A stretch of DNA of 64,000 nucleotides, taken from NCBI GenBank assembly GCA_037189845.1, contig JBBCIS010000008.1, forward strand, positions 124,001-188,000. Direction: 5' to 3'. Shown here in pieces: positions 18,808 through 27,369 of the stretch. Origin of the DNA: JAMLHH01 sp037189845. Its GTDB lineage: Bacteria; Bacteroidota; Bacteroidia; Chitinophagales; JADIYW01. Position 1 is the stretch's first letter. Every line of letters starts with the position of its first letter. The notes beneath the pieces are model-generated. The model was not told the origin of the DNA and ran no database searches. It worked only from the letters and a program-made list of their open reading frames with translations. The position numbers were made by a program, and so were the translations under genes.

Positions 18808-19062
18808 GTTTGAGAATCAAAAAATTAGAATCAAAAAAATTATTGATTAAGGTGAAAAATTTAGCCGGATGTAAATGAATAGCCGGTTATCTGATTGTAA
18901 TTCTGACAATTATTGAACTGTATTAAAATTTTGTAATTCTGTAACTTTTTGAGAGATATTAAAGCCCGGAAAGTCTCCAGCCCCCAAAGAATGCTCTAAT
19001 ATTAAGAAAGGTTAAATATTTGCAAAAAGGACTGATTTTTATTGAATAGTCTGAGCCTTTAT

Positions 19063-19070
19063 TATTTTTG
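19063..19070 (+). promoter_or_regulatory. Promoter -7 box of the NtrC-type regulator
   Basis: TATTTTTG matches TAnnTTTG exactly and ends only 3 nt before the ATG at 19074, predicting a leaderless or nearly leaderless mRNA. Confidence 0.45.
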
Positions 19071-19073
19071 AAT

Positions 19074-20432
19074 ATGCATATCCTTGTAGTGGATGACGAT
19101 ATCGCTTTTAATGATTTACTCAATAGATTTCTTACGAAAGAAGGTTTTATTGTGGAATCTGTTTACAGCTCAAAGGAAGTTTTAAATATCATTCAACAAA
19201 AAAGGGTAGATCTTGTCCTGGTAGATTACCAGCTGCCAGGTATGGACGGATTACAGCTGACAGAAAAAATCCACAACGAGCATCCGGGGTTACCGGTAAT
19301 TCTGATCACCAATTATGCTGATATACGTGTCGCAGTAAATTCTATCAAATTAGGTGCTTTTGAATTTGTAAGCAAACCGGTTATTCCGGATGAATTGCTG
19401 AAAATCATCAGGCTCGCGTTAACGAACACTTCAACTGTTACACAGAAAATATCTGTTCCTCCTCAGTATGTTATAGGTGAAAATGAAATGATGTCACAGC
19501 TGTGGAAACATCTTTCTGTAGTAGCGCCTACAAAAATGAATGTATTGATCACGGGAGAAAGTGGTACAGGAAAAGAACATATCGCCCGGACTATCCACCA
19601 GATGAGCCGCCGTTCTCAGGGCCCGTTTGTGGCTGTAGATTGTGGTGCTTTGACTGTAGAGTTGGCTGGAAGTGAACTTTTCGGACATGTCAAAGGAGCT
19701 TTTACAGGAGCGAATGCAGATAAAAAAGGGCTTTTTGAAGAAGCTAAAGGCGGGACGCTGTTTCTGGATGAGGTTGGTAATTTACCTTATGAAATTCAGG
19801 TAGCATTATTGAGGGCAATTCAGGAGGAAACAGTTAAGAGAGTAGGAGGGAATAAGGAAATCAAAGTAGATGTGCGTCTGGTGGCAGCGACTAATGATAG
19901 GCTGGCGGAGAGTATAGAAAATCAGGTGTTCAGAAATGATCTGTTTCACCGTTTGAATGAATTTGAGCTTTATCTTCCGCCACTCAGAGACAGAATCAGT
20001 GATATTCTTGAATATTGTCAGTTCTTTATAGAGGCGGCCTGTGAGGAATTTGAGAAACCTGTGCTCAGATTGCATGAAGATGTAAAACAGATTTTTATGC
20101 ATTATTCATGGCCGGGCAATCTGCGTGAGCTGAAAAACATTATCAGGAGAGCGGTCGTACTGGCAACCGGTGAAGAGCTGACGGCAGATCTACTTCCGGT
20201 AGGGTTGCAGGAAATGGCAATATCTGAACCATTGGTACAAAATGAAACTCTGAAAACAACCGGTCCGGTTCAGACTTTGAATATGAAAGATCAGAATCAG
20301 GAATTAGAAAAGCGCTTGCTGGTTGAAGCTTTGGAAAAATTCAAATACAATAAAACAAAGGCTGCTGAAGCACTGAATATTGATCGTTCTACTTTGTACA
20401 AAAAGCTGAAGCAGTATAATATTGAAGCATAG
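19074..20432 (+). CDS. NtrC-family sigma-54-dependent response regulator
   Basis: 452 aa. Receiver domain with DDD at residues 7-9 and Asp51 in VDYQLPGMDG. A central AAA+ domain follows, with Walker A GESGTGKEH, the sigma-54 contact loop GAFTGA, Walker B GGTLFLDEV and the sensor WPGNLREL. A Fis-type HTH closes it (YNKTKAAEALNIDRSTLYKKL). All parts needed to open sigma-54 promoters are intact. The ATG at 19074 is chosen over a TTG two codons upstream. It lies next to a hybrid histidine kinase and a GT2 gene that has a sigma-54-like promoter, so that gene is the likeliest target. Confidence 0.94.
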   Translation: MHILVVDDDIAFNDLLNRFLTKEGFIVESVYSSKEVLNIIQQKRVDLVLVDYQLPGMDGLQLTEKIHNEHPGLPVILITNYADIRVAVNSIKLGAFEFVSKPVIPDELLKIIRLALTNTSTVTQKISVPPQYVIGENEMMSQLWKHLSVVAPTKMNVLITGESGTGKEHIARTIHQMSRRSQGPFVAVDCGALTVELAGSELFGHVKGAFTGANADKKGLFEEAKGGTLFLDEVGNLPYEIQVALLRAIQEETVKRVGGNKEIKVDVRLVAATNDRLAESIENQVFRNDLFHRLNEFELYLPPLRDRISDILEYCQFFIEAACEEFEKPVLRLHEDVKQIFMHYSWPGNLRELKNIIRRAVVLATGEELTADLLPVGLQEMAISEPLVQNETLKTTGPVQTLNMKDQNQELEKRLLVEALEKFKYNKTKAAEALNIDRSTLYKKLKQYNIEA

Positions 20433-20441
20433 CTTTTTAAA

Positions 20442-20471
20442 TAAAAAAGGTGAAGCCGTAAAGACCTCACC
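20442..20471 (-). terminator. Terminator of the GT2 gene
   Basis: A 7-bp stem with one G-T pair (20449-20455 with 20465-20471) is followed on the minus strand by a T run. It separates the convergent NtrC-type and GT2 genes. Confidence 0.65.
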
Positions 20472-20499
20472 TGAGTTTCGCAATTATTTTGACCCCAAT

Positions 20500-21930
20500 T
20501 TATCCTCTTGTCAACCAACCTCTCCTGTTGGCGGTCAGTATGGCGTAAGGAGTAATCCAAAATAAAGCAAATGTATAGAAAACGCTATATGGATACGCCC
20601 AAAATGATTCCAATAGATTTTTGTGTCTTCTTGCATAAAAGAACACCTGTATGCTGGAGAATACTAATATTCCTGAAAGAGCTGATATGACAAATAATAT
20701 CGGATGTGTGATCACAAAAACAAGCATTAATGCTGTCAAAGGCAATGCTAAAATGACTCTCAGCCATTGATTCAGCAGTAAAATTCTCGGACCGATTTTA
20801 GAACCTTCGCGGAAGTTGGAAAATGCAAATTTGGTCATCATGATATTTTCTCTGACATTGCTTCTTTCCCAACGGGTAAACATTTTTTGGAGATTCTGAT
20901 ATTTTATAGGCACATCCGTCAATACATATGCATTTCTTTGGAACAGCACATGATATCCTTGTTTCAGGATCATATTGGTCATTGCTCTGTCCTCACCGAT
21001 ATCTGAAGGTTGTCCCATGAAAGTCTGATTGATCCATTGGTCCAGACAATTCATCACTGCTTCTTTTCTGTATGCTGATAAGGCTCCCGGAGTACAAAGT
21101 ACTGATCCCAGCATACTCTGAGCAGAACGGATAAATTCAAAGCTGAAGACGAAGCTGACATTGAGCATTTTAGGAATAATACCTTCATTCTGGTTCAATA
21201 CCCTGACATTTCCTGCTACTGCACCGCATTTCTCATTCACTACAAACGGACTTGTCATGTTTCTCAACGTATCTTTTTTTACGATAGAATCACTGTCTAC
21301 TGTAACAAAAATTTCTCCTGTAGCCAGGCCAAAACCTCTGTGCAGAGCGTGTCTTTTGCCTTTGTTTTCAGGCTGTTGAAAGATTGTTACCCTGTCTCCC
21401 AATTCATTTTTTGCTTTCTGCATCCAAAGCCAGGTGTCATCTTTACTACCATCGTCTATTGCCAGTAGCTGGATTTTTTCTTTAGGATAATCACTAGCAG
21501 CAAGACTCATCAATGTCTGATACACCAGCTTGCCTTCATTGTATGCCGGTACGATCACCGTACAGGCAGGCAGCTCTTCATCGGATACGGATGGAATAGA
21601 TTTGTACCTGCGGTGTAAAACAAAAATGAAAAGCAGAAAACTCAACTGTATGAACAACAGGCCGAAAGAAACGTATTTCACGGTCGGTCCCCAAAGCGTT
21701 TTCATTCTTTCCAGATGAAGCGCCTCAAATTTTGGGATAAGAAAAAATGCAGCAACAGCTGCTGCTATCATTACAGTAAATGTACTTGCCAGTAAGAGAA
21801 TATCTCTTTTGCGAAGACAAGGAACTGCAACATTTTTTTGAACATTTTTTGCAGTTTGCTGCGAAGAAGCATTGAAAGCTTCATAAGTCTCTTTGCTGGT
21901 CATTCGTTCGTTGATCACATACATAGGCAT
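20500..21930 (-). CDS. Processive GT2 polysaccharide synthase (chitin/hyaluronan-synthase-like)
   Basis: 476 aa. Two N-terminal transmembrane helices (about 46-66 and 84-104), a cytosolic GT-A domain and three C-terminal membrane segments. GT2 motifs: PAYNEGKLV, IDDGSKDDTW, TVDSDSIVKKD, GEDRAMT (general base) and FTRWERSNVRE, the RW part of QxxRW with Met in place of Gln. This is the layout of NodC, hyaluronan and poly-GlcNAc synthases that polymerise and extrude beta-linked glycans. A sigma-54-like promoter and phased repeats lie upstream. The polymer made is unknown. Confidence 0.85.
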   Translation of the reverse strand: MPMYVINERMTSKETYEAFNASSQQTAKNVQKNVAVPCLRKRDILLLASTFTVMIAAAVAAFFLIPKFEALHLERMKTLWGPTVKYVSFGLLFIQLSFLLFIFVLHRRYKSIPSVSDEELPACTVIVPAYNEGKLVYQTLMSLAASDYPKEKIQLLAIDDGSKDDTWLWMQKAKNELGDRVTIFQQPENKGKRHALHRGFGLATGEIFVTVDSDSIVKKDTLRNMTSPFVVNEKCGAVAGNVRVLNQNEGIIPKMLNVSFVFSFEFIRSAQSMLGSVLCTPGALSAYRKEAVMNCLDQWINQTFMGQPSDIGEDRAMTNMILKQGYHVLFQRNAYVLTDVPIKYQNLQKMFTRWERSNVRENIMMTKFAFSNFREGSKIGPRILLLNQWLRVILALPLTALMLVFVITHPILFVISALSGILVFSSIQVFFYARRHKNLLESFWAYPYSVFYTFALFWITPYAILTANRRGWLTRG

Positions 21931-21980
21931 TAGTTTTTGGGACGATAGAGTTGAAGAATTCTACCAGTCAGAATTGATTA

Positions 21981-21996
21981 GCCAATGATTGTGCCA
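21981..21996 (-). promoter_or_regulatory. Sigma-54-like (-24/-12) promoter of the GT2 gene
   Basis: On the minus strand the sequence is TGGCAC-AATCA-TTGGC. The -24 hexamer is perfect, and the -12 element is TTGG instead of TTGC at the correct 5-nt spacing. The predicted start lies about 40 nt upstream of the ATG at 21930. The neighbouring gene encodes a sigma-54 activator, which supports the call. Confidence 0.6.
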
Positions 21997-22026
21997 TGCG
22001 GTTTCCGGGTGTTTTTCAATAGTTTT

Positions 22027-22073
22027 TTGTAGGATTTTAGCGACAGATTGTAGGATTTTCCTACGGTTTGTAG
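22027..22073. promoter_or_regulatory. Phased repeats, candidate activator sites for the GT2 promoter
   Basis: TTGTAGGATTTT occurs at 22027-22038 and 22048-22059, and TTGTAG again at 22068, a spacing of 21 and 20 bp (two helical turns). The second copy is part of the dyad GTAGG-ATTTT-CCTAC and the third of CTAC-GGTTT-GTAG. The array lies 31-77 bp upstream of the -24 box, within reach of a sigma-54 enhancer-binding protein. Confidence 0.5.
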
Positions 22074-22092
22074 TGTGGGCGTGTTGTTTGAA

Positions 22093-24609
22093 CTATGTCA
22101 GTCCCGCAATTTCTGAATGAAGCTGTATCAGAATAGCATCCAGTTCCGGAATGAGCTTCTGAACTTCTTCTATTGTGCGGGAATGATTACCCATCTTTTC
22201 AAACACTTCAACAGATTGTAATCGCTCACTGAGATGCGTGATGCCGATTTGCTCACAACCGGATTTAAGCTGATGAGCCATTCGGGCCATTTCTGAAAAA
22301 TCTTTTTTCTCTGTTGCAGCTTTCAGTACAACGATTTTGCTTTCAAAAGATTCCGTAAAAGATCTGCATACCTGTAGAATTTCGTCATCATTTGCATGAT
22401 TCAAGGCCATTAATTGCTTCCAGTCAAAAGACGAAGATGAATTACTCTTTTTGAAAGTTTTCTGAGATGCAAAAATTTCATCTATTGCCTGTAAAATATC
22501 TTTTTGTGTAAAAGGCTTCCCGAGCGTATTGGTAAAGCCTGATTCAATCAGTTCTTCGGCTTCTTTTTTACTGAGACTTGCTGATAAAGCAATTACCTGA
22601 GTTGTAAATTGACTTTTTACTTTCCGGAAAAAAGATTTTCCATCCATCTGAGGAAGATTCAGATCCGTCAGGATCAGGTCAAAGGCGCTTCCTTCGTTTT
22701 TTAATGCCTGCCAACCATCTTCTGCATTATTGAAAATGACCAGTTGCTGTATGTGATCTTTCAGATAATTCTGCAGAAGATATCCGTTCCATTCATCATC
22801 TTCTACTGCCAGAATACGAATAGGATACCAAACGTTTTCTGATTCTGTAATTTGTTCAGTGATATTATTTGCTGTGTAAGGAGCAGTTTTCACAGGTAAT
22901 AGAATCGTGAATTCAGAACCTTTTCCGGGTGAAGATTTCAGTTTTATTTCTCCTCCGAAGCTTTCAATAATCTGCTTGGTAATAGATAATCCAAGTCCGG
23001 AACCATTAATATTTGTAACATGCTGAGTATTGATCTGATGAAATGGCTGGAAAATAATTTCCTGGTTCTGAGCATCAATTCCGATTCCGGTATCTGTGAT
23101 TTGAATCTGAACAGTTCTTTGGTCAATAAAGCTCCATTGAACAGCAATCCGCCCTTCTGTGGTAAACTTAAAAGCATTACTGATCAGGTTGAGCAAGATC
23201 TGTCTCAGTTTGATAGCATCTATCTGTATGGTGATGTTTTCAAATTCAGGAGAATAGGCAATATTGAAATTCAGGTGCTGATTTTGCTGCTGATGCTGAA
23301 AAAGCAACAATAATTCCTGGCTTAAAGCCGGAATATAGACGTTGGAATTATCCAGCTGATAGGAGCCCGAATTGATTTTTGCCTGTTCAAGGATATTATT
23401 AATCAATTGCTGCAGATAAAAATTTGCCTGGAGAATACCCTGAAGATATTTATTGGAAGTTGCGCCATGAATTTCTTTGTTCAGCAGATTAGAAAAACCG
23501 GCAATGCTGTGGAGCGGAGTGCGGATTTCATGACTCATTCGGGAGAGGAAAATTTCTTTTGCCTGAGCCAGCTGTTCCGCCCGTTCTTTTTCTTCTTCTA
23601 ATTTTTTACGGTAAATATGTGTCTGGGAAATATCTTTTATCAGGAAAATCAATAAAATCAAACCTAACAAAATACCTGCTCCGGCGATAATGAATGCTTC
23701 TTTATTGGAAGATTCAAGCTGTTGAATAGCCTGTTCCTGTTCGCGCCGCAGATTACTTGAATTGGTGCTTGCAATTTCATCCAGCAGTATCCTGATATTC
23801 TGCAACAACAATTGATTATAAGAAAGAATGCTCAGCTCAGTCGAATATAGCTTCCTTTGGACCTGAATCTCATCATCAAGTACTTCTATCAGGATATCCT
23901 TTACTGCGGAAAGGGTCGTGTCAATAAAATAATCTCTTACAATCTGGCTGTTTTCGGTCAGCTCGATGTTGTAATTGAGCTGCTCCTGTTGTGTAGTAAT
24001 GGTGTCAAAAGTAACCTTCTCTTTACCTCTGATCTTTCTGAAAAATCCTGCAAATCCTTTATAGCTATCGGGAATTCTTACGATCTCAGTTTGTTCCACC
24101 GTATCTCTGTGTATGATCAGATCTTCTTTCTGAGTAATGGCAGTTTCTATAAATGCTGAATCAGAGATCTGATTTTTGATCTTATTGAGTGCCTGCTCTG
24201 TGAAAAAATGAGAATTCTGTCTGGTTTTGATAGCGATCAGCGTCTTGTATATATCTGACTTTTCAGCGACTCTTTGTCTCAGAGAATCCAGTTGAGCAGA
24301 ATGAAGCGAAGACTCGCCTAATAAAAAATCCAGCTCATGGATTAAGCTGTCAGTTTTAGCCTTATGCTGCTCGGCCAGTATTTTCTCCTCTTTTTTGTTG
24401 GTGAGTATAAAATGATTGAGATGAAGATCCGTTTGAATGATAGACTGAAAAATCTCATTGGTGATAGATGATTTGCTATCAGGTCGAACGATGCTTTGTA
24501 TGGATTCTGAAGAATTCTGAAAGCTTTTTGCTCCCCATTGAATCAATGCCCAAAAAGTAATGGCGAGAATAATAATGATGAACCAGATTTTCGCAAGTGA
24601 TCTCTTCAA
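22093..24609 (-). CDS. Hybrid sensor histidine kinase with receiver and HPt domains
   Basis: 838 aa. Transmembrane helices at about 8-25 and 305-325 flank a largely helical periplasmic sensor of about 280 residues. HisKA has MSHEIRTPLHSIAGF (His360), the HATPase domain has LLNLISNAFKF, DTGIGID and GSGLGLS. A receiver domain follows (Asp649 in TDLNLPQMDG), then an HPt domain (His779 in MAHQLKSGCEQIG). A full His-Asp-His relay is present, needing an external receiver as the last step. The NtrC-type regulator nearby, which lacks its own kinase, is the obvious candidate. Confidence 0.93.
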   Translation of the reverse strand: MKRSLAKIWFIIIILAITFWALIQWGAKSFQNSSESIQSIVRPDSKSSITNEIFQSIIQTDLHLNHFILTNKKEEKILAEQHKAKTDSLIHELDFLLGESSLHSAQLDSLRQRVAEKSDIYKTLIAIKTRQNSHFFTEQALNKIKNQISDSAFIETAITQKEDLIIHRDTVEQTEIVRIPDSYKGFAGFFRKIRGKEKVTFDTITTQQEQLNYNIELTENSQIVRDYFIDTTLSAVKDILIEVLDDEIQVQRKLYSTELSILSYNQLLLQNIRILLDEIASTNSSNLRREQEQAIQQLESSNKEAFIIAGAGILLGLILLIFLIKDISQTHIYRKKLEEEKERAEQLAQAKEIFLSRMSHEIRTPLHSIAGFSNLLNKEIHGATSNKYLQGILQANFYLQQLINNILEQAKINSGSYQLDNSNVYIPALSQELLLLFQHQQQNQHLNFNIAYSPEFENITIQIDAIKLRQILLNLISNAFKFTTEGRIAVQWSFIDQRTVQIQITDTGIGIDAQNQEIIFQPFHQINTQHVTNINGSGLGLSITKQIIESFGGEIKLKSSPGKGSEFTILLPVKTAPYTANNITEQITESENVWYPIRILAVEDDEWNGYLLQNYLKDHIQQLVIFNNAEDGWQALKNEGSAFDLILTDLNLPQMDGKSFFRKVKSQFTTQVIALSASLSKKEAEELIESGFTNTLGKPFTQKDILQAIDEIFASQKTFKKSNSSSSFDWKQLMALNHANDDEILQVCRSFTESFESKIVVLKAATEKKDFSEMARMAHQLKSGCEQIGITHLSERLQSVEVFEKMGNHSRTIEEVQKLIPELDAILIQLHSEIAGLT

Positions 24610-24903
24610 AACTTTTTATATTGGTGAAAGAATTCCTGAACGTATAAAGTTAATGATAATTACCATCGAAAAGGAATTGAGATAGCACCACGGCACTCGT
24701 ATTTAAAAGCACTAATACACGAATTGTATTTTCGGGCATATCATTACATCTTTATCCATCATATGTACAACCAAACTGCTTACAAAAGCAGTGCTTTATC
24801 CATTTATTAGTGAATTTGTGGCTATCTCTTTGAAAGATTGTCCGTCAGATATCTGATAGAAAGTTAAATGTGAATGCTCTGAGATCTCCTATGAGACAAA
24901 TGA
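24610..24903. other. Intergenic stretch without a recognised gene
   Basis: It separates the hybrid kinase from a membrane-protein gene. The only feature seen is a 7-bp hairpin (ACTGCTT/AAGCAGT near 24776-24793) without a clear T run. No convincing promoter box could be placed. Confidence 0.4.
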
Positions 24904-25509
24904 TTACTTCAACGCTTTATTGTCGATAATTTCTATACTTTTTATAGCTCCTGTAGGAGTGATACGAATATTTTTACTGCCTTTGGGTACATAGAAATAG
25001 TATTCAATATTAGAATCGATCAGGCTTACTTCTTCAGCATCTCCGGTATTATAATAGATTTTGTGCTTGTATTCTAATTGACCGGAATGAATATCTTTAG
25101 AAACAGACCATCCTTCCATTAAGGCAAAACCCAGAAAAATGGAAAAAAATAAAGCCATAAAACTTCTTAGAAAGAGACTGTCGGCATATTCTACTGCTTC
25201 TTCTTCCGGCATTTCAGATTTTATTTTTTTGATAGCGAAAAATTGTCTGACCCATTTCTTTTCGCTGTGCTTCATGAATAAGTTCCTGATAAGAAAAGGA
25301 TAGTAAGAAACCAGCATCATTACGATAAATACAATAGGATGTGAAGTCATTACTGCAATAGGGCTGATCAGAATATCCATGACGGTAGAATACTTCAGTA
25401 TATTGATCCCCAGCTGATAAAATACTACAGTTTCTTTCAGAATACCTAAAACGACCAGGTACAGGTATCCGAGAGGAAGTAAGCTCTGGGCTCTATCAAT
25501 ATATTTCAT
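24904..25509 (-). CDS. Membrane protein, unknown
   Basis: 201 aa with about four hydrophobic segments (residues about 12-32, 46-70 and 108-128 are the clearest). A charged cytoplasmic loop lies between them (MKHSEKKWVRQFFAIKKIKS) and an exported C-terminal tail of about 60 residues follows. No family is recognised. It is monocistronic, and its neighbours give no functional hint. Confidence 0.6.
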   Translation of the reverse strand: MKYIDRAQSLLPLGYLYLVVLGILKETVVFYQLGINILKYSTVMDILISPIAVMTSHPIVFIVMMLVSYYPFLIRNLFMKHSEKKWVRQFFAIKKIKSEMPEEEAVEYADSLFLRSFMALFFSIFLGFALMEGWSVSKDIHSGQLEYKHKIYYNTGDAEEVSLIDSNIEYYFYVPKGSKNIRITPTGAIKSIEIIDNKALK

Positions 25510-25675
25510 ATCCGGTTGATTGAAAATATGTAAATATCAGACAGCTTTTGCAGAAATGAAAATGTAGAAACAGCTTTTTCGGTAAAAAGCACCAGATGCA
25601 AGAGGAGGTGTAAAGTCAATAGTGAAAATAATAGACAGAAGACAGTATTTCCGTCCTCTGCCTATCATGTCAAAT

Positions 25676-26332
25676 TTATATTTCCATTTCCGGGACGAAA
25701 TCAGGAACGATCAGCTTGCCGGCAGTTTTAGCAACGATCTCTTCTACGCTGACACCAGGCGCACGCTCCAATAAGTGGAAAGCACCGTCTTTTACATCAA
25801 AAACACCGAGATCGGAAACGATTTTTTTGACGCATCCTACACCTGTAAGAGGTAAGGAGCATTCCGGTAAAAGTTTGGATTCGCCTTCTCTGTTGGTATG
25901 CTGCATGGCTACAATGATATTTTTTGCGGATGCTACCAGATCCATCGCTCCACCCATACCTTTGACCATTTTGCCCGGAATTTTCCAGTTGGCAATATCT
26001 CCGTTTTCAGAAACTTCCATAGCACCCAGAACAGTCAGATCTATTTTCCCGGCACGTATCATACCGAAGCTTTCTGCTGAGTCGAAGAATGAACCGCCCG
26101 GGATAACAGTGACGGTTTCCTTTCCCGCATTGATTAAGTCCGGGTCTACGTTTTCTTCTGTAGGATATGGCCCCATGCCCAACATACCATTTTCGGACTG
26201 GAGCATGATCGTCATACCTTCCGGCACATAGTTGGAAACAAGGGTTGGGATGCCGATGCCAAGATTGACATAAAATCCATCCTGTAATTCTTTTGCTATT
26301 CTTTTGGCAATGCCATATTTATCTAGAGCCAT
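25676..26332 (-). CDS. scoB: 3-oxoacid CoA-transferase subunit B
   Basis: 218 aa, the usual size of the B subunit of heterodimeric succinyl-CoA:3-ketoacid (or 3-oxoadipate) CoA-transferase. The catalytic glutamate motif SENGMLGMGPYP is present, as are GGSFFDSAESFGMIRAGKID and GAMDLVASAKNIIVAMQHTN. It transfers CoA between an acyl-CoA and a 3-oxoacid in ketone-body or 3-oxoacid use. It follows the A-subunit gene in the same direction, with a repeat element between. The exact substrate (acetoacetate or 3-oxoadipate) is not decidable here. Confidence 0.92.
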   Translation of the reverse strand: MALDKYGIAKRIAKELQDGFYVNLGIGIPTLVSNYVPEGMTIMLQSENGMLGMGPYPTEENVDPDLINAGKETVTVIPGGSFFDSAESFGMIRAGKIDLTVLGAMEVSENGDIANWKIPGKMVKGMGGAMDLVASAKNIIVAMQHTNREGESKLLPECSLPLTGVGCVKKIVSDLGVFDVKDGAFHLLERAPGVSVEEIVAKTAGKLIVPDFVPEMEI

Positions 26333-26342
26333 GATTGTTTTT

Positions 26343-26441
26343 GTTTAAAGTTTGAATTGTTTAAGGTCTAAAGTTACTTTCGCCTGTCAGGCAGTTCGGT
26401 TGCATAGCATAACTTTAAACTTTGAATCTTAAACTTTAAAC
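26343..26441. repeat. AT-rich inverted repeat (GTTTAAAGTTTAAG family)
   Basis: Arms built from GTTTAAAGTTTGAA-type units (26343-26376 and, inverted, 26411-26441) flank a GC-richer core. The right arm includes the last bases of the upstream gene's stop codon. Related copies are at 42487-42597 and 42947-42963. Confidence 0.55.
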
Positions 26442-27136
26442 TACTTGAGCTGTACAGTTCTTTTCTCAATACGTTTTTCGTAATTCTTTCCTTCAAAAAT
26501 GCGGTGAACATACACACCTGCAACATGAATATGGTCAGGATCCAATTCACCCGGTTGTACCAGCTCTTCTACTTCAACAATAGTGATCAGTCCGGCTTTT
26601 GCCATCGGAACGCTGAAGTTTCTGGTAGATTTTCTAAAAACAAGATTGCCTAAAGTATCGCCTTTCCATGCTTTGATCAATGCAAAATCAGCATATAGCG
26701 CATGCTCCATCAGGTGCATTTTGCCGTTAAATTCTCTGACCTCTTTGCCTTCTGCGATTTCTGTACCGTAACCTGCAGGGGTGAAAAATGCCGGAATACC
26801 CATTCCTGCCATCTGAATACGTGTAGCCAAAGTGCCTTGCGGTACTAGATCTACTTCAAGCTCTCCGCTCAATAGCTGACGTTCAAATTCTTTGTTTTCT
26901 CCTACATAGGAAGAAATCATTTTTTTGACTTGCTTTGTCTGCAACATCAAACCAATACCGAAATCATCTACTCCGGCATTATTGGAGATACAAGTCAGAT
27001 TGCTGACACCTTTTCTGATGAGTGCCTGTATGAGATTTTCAGGAATACCATTCAGCCCGAAACCTCCCAACATCAAGGTAGACCCCGATTCTATATCGAA
27101 GATGGCTTCGTCAGCATTGTTGTACACTTTATTCAT
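26441..27136 (-). CDS. scoA: 3-oxoacid CoA-transferase subunit A
   Basis: About 231 aa from MNKVYNNADEAIFDI at 27136; an upstream start at 27223 would add 29 residues foreign to the family. Signatures: GSTLMLGGFGLNGIPENLI (CoA-binding glycine loop), TCISNNAGVDDFGIGLML and PAFFTPAGYGTEIAEGK. It pairs with subunit B immediately downstream to form the alpha2beta2 enzyme. The two genes are separated by 108 bp carrying an inverted repeat, so transcription as one unit is likely but not proven. Confidence 0.92.
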   Translation of the reverse strand: MNKVYNNADEAIFDIESGSTLMLGGFGLNGIPENLIQALIRKGVSNLTCISNNAGVDDFGIGLMLQTKQVKKMISSYVGENKEFERQLLSGELEVDLVPQGTLATRIQMAGMGIPAFFTPAGYGTEIAEGKEVREFNGKMHLMEHALYADFALIKAWKGDTLGNLVFRKSTRNFSVPMAKAGLITIVEVEELVQPGELDPDHIHVAGVYVHRIFEGKNYEKRIEKRTVQLK

Positions 27137-27214
27137 GGATATATCATTGTTTTTGGTGAGGCCAAAATACGAAAGTTTTAGAAATCGGGATGTAATACGG
27201 ATTGTAATTTTAAA

Positions 27215-27305
27215 ATAGGCCAATATTTTAAAATGTTACAATCGTTAATGCCGATGTTCCGAAAGCTTTCGGAATCAAATAGAGCAATGAATCCGCCGTG
27301 GCGGA
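27215..27305 (+). repeat. Interspersed repeat (GTTAATGCCGAT ... CCGCCGTGGCGG)
   Basis: The stretch ATTTTAAAATGTTACAATCG followed by TTAATGCCGAT reappears in diverged form, inverted, at about 33268-33300. It continues with the palindrome CCGAAAGCTTTCGG and the 14-mer TCCGCCGTGGCGGA (27292-27305), which recurs exactly at 62810-62823. It occupies the gap between scoA and the amidase gene. Confidence 0.55.
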
Positions 27306-27369
27306 GAATATTGATCTATATTGAATGTGCGAACGGTATAATAAATTGCTCAGATCTTGCAAGACTGGA

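Noticed and set aside
25716..26231. A 171-codon open frame antisense to the CoA-transferase B gene
   Set aside because: It is the reverse shadow of a strongly conserved enzyme and has no family resemblance of its own.
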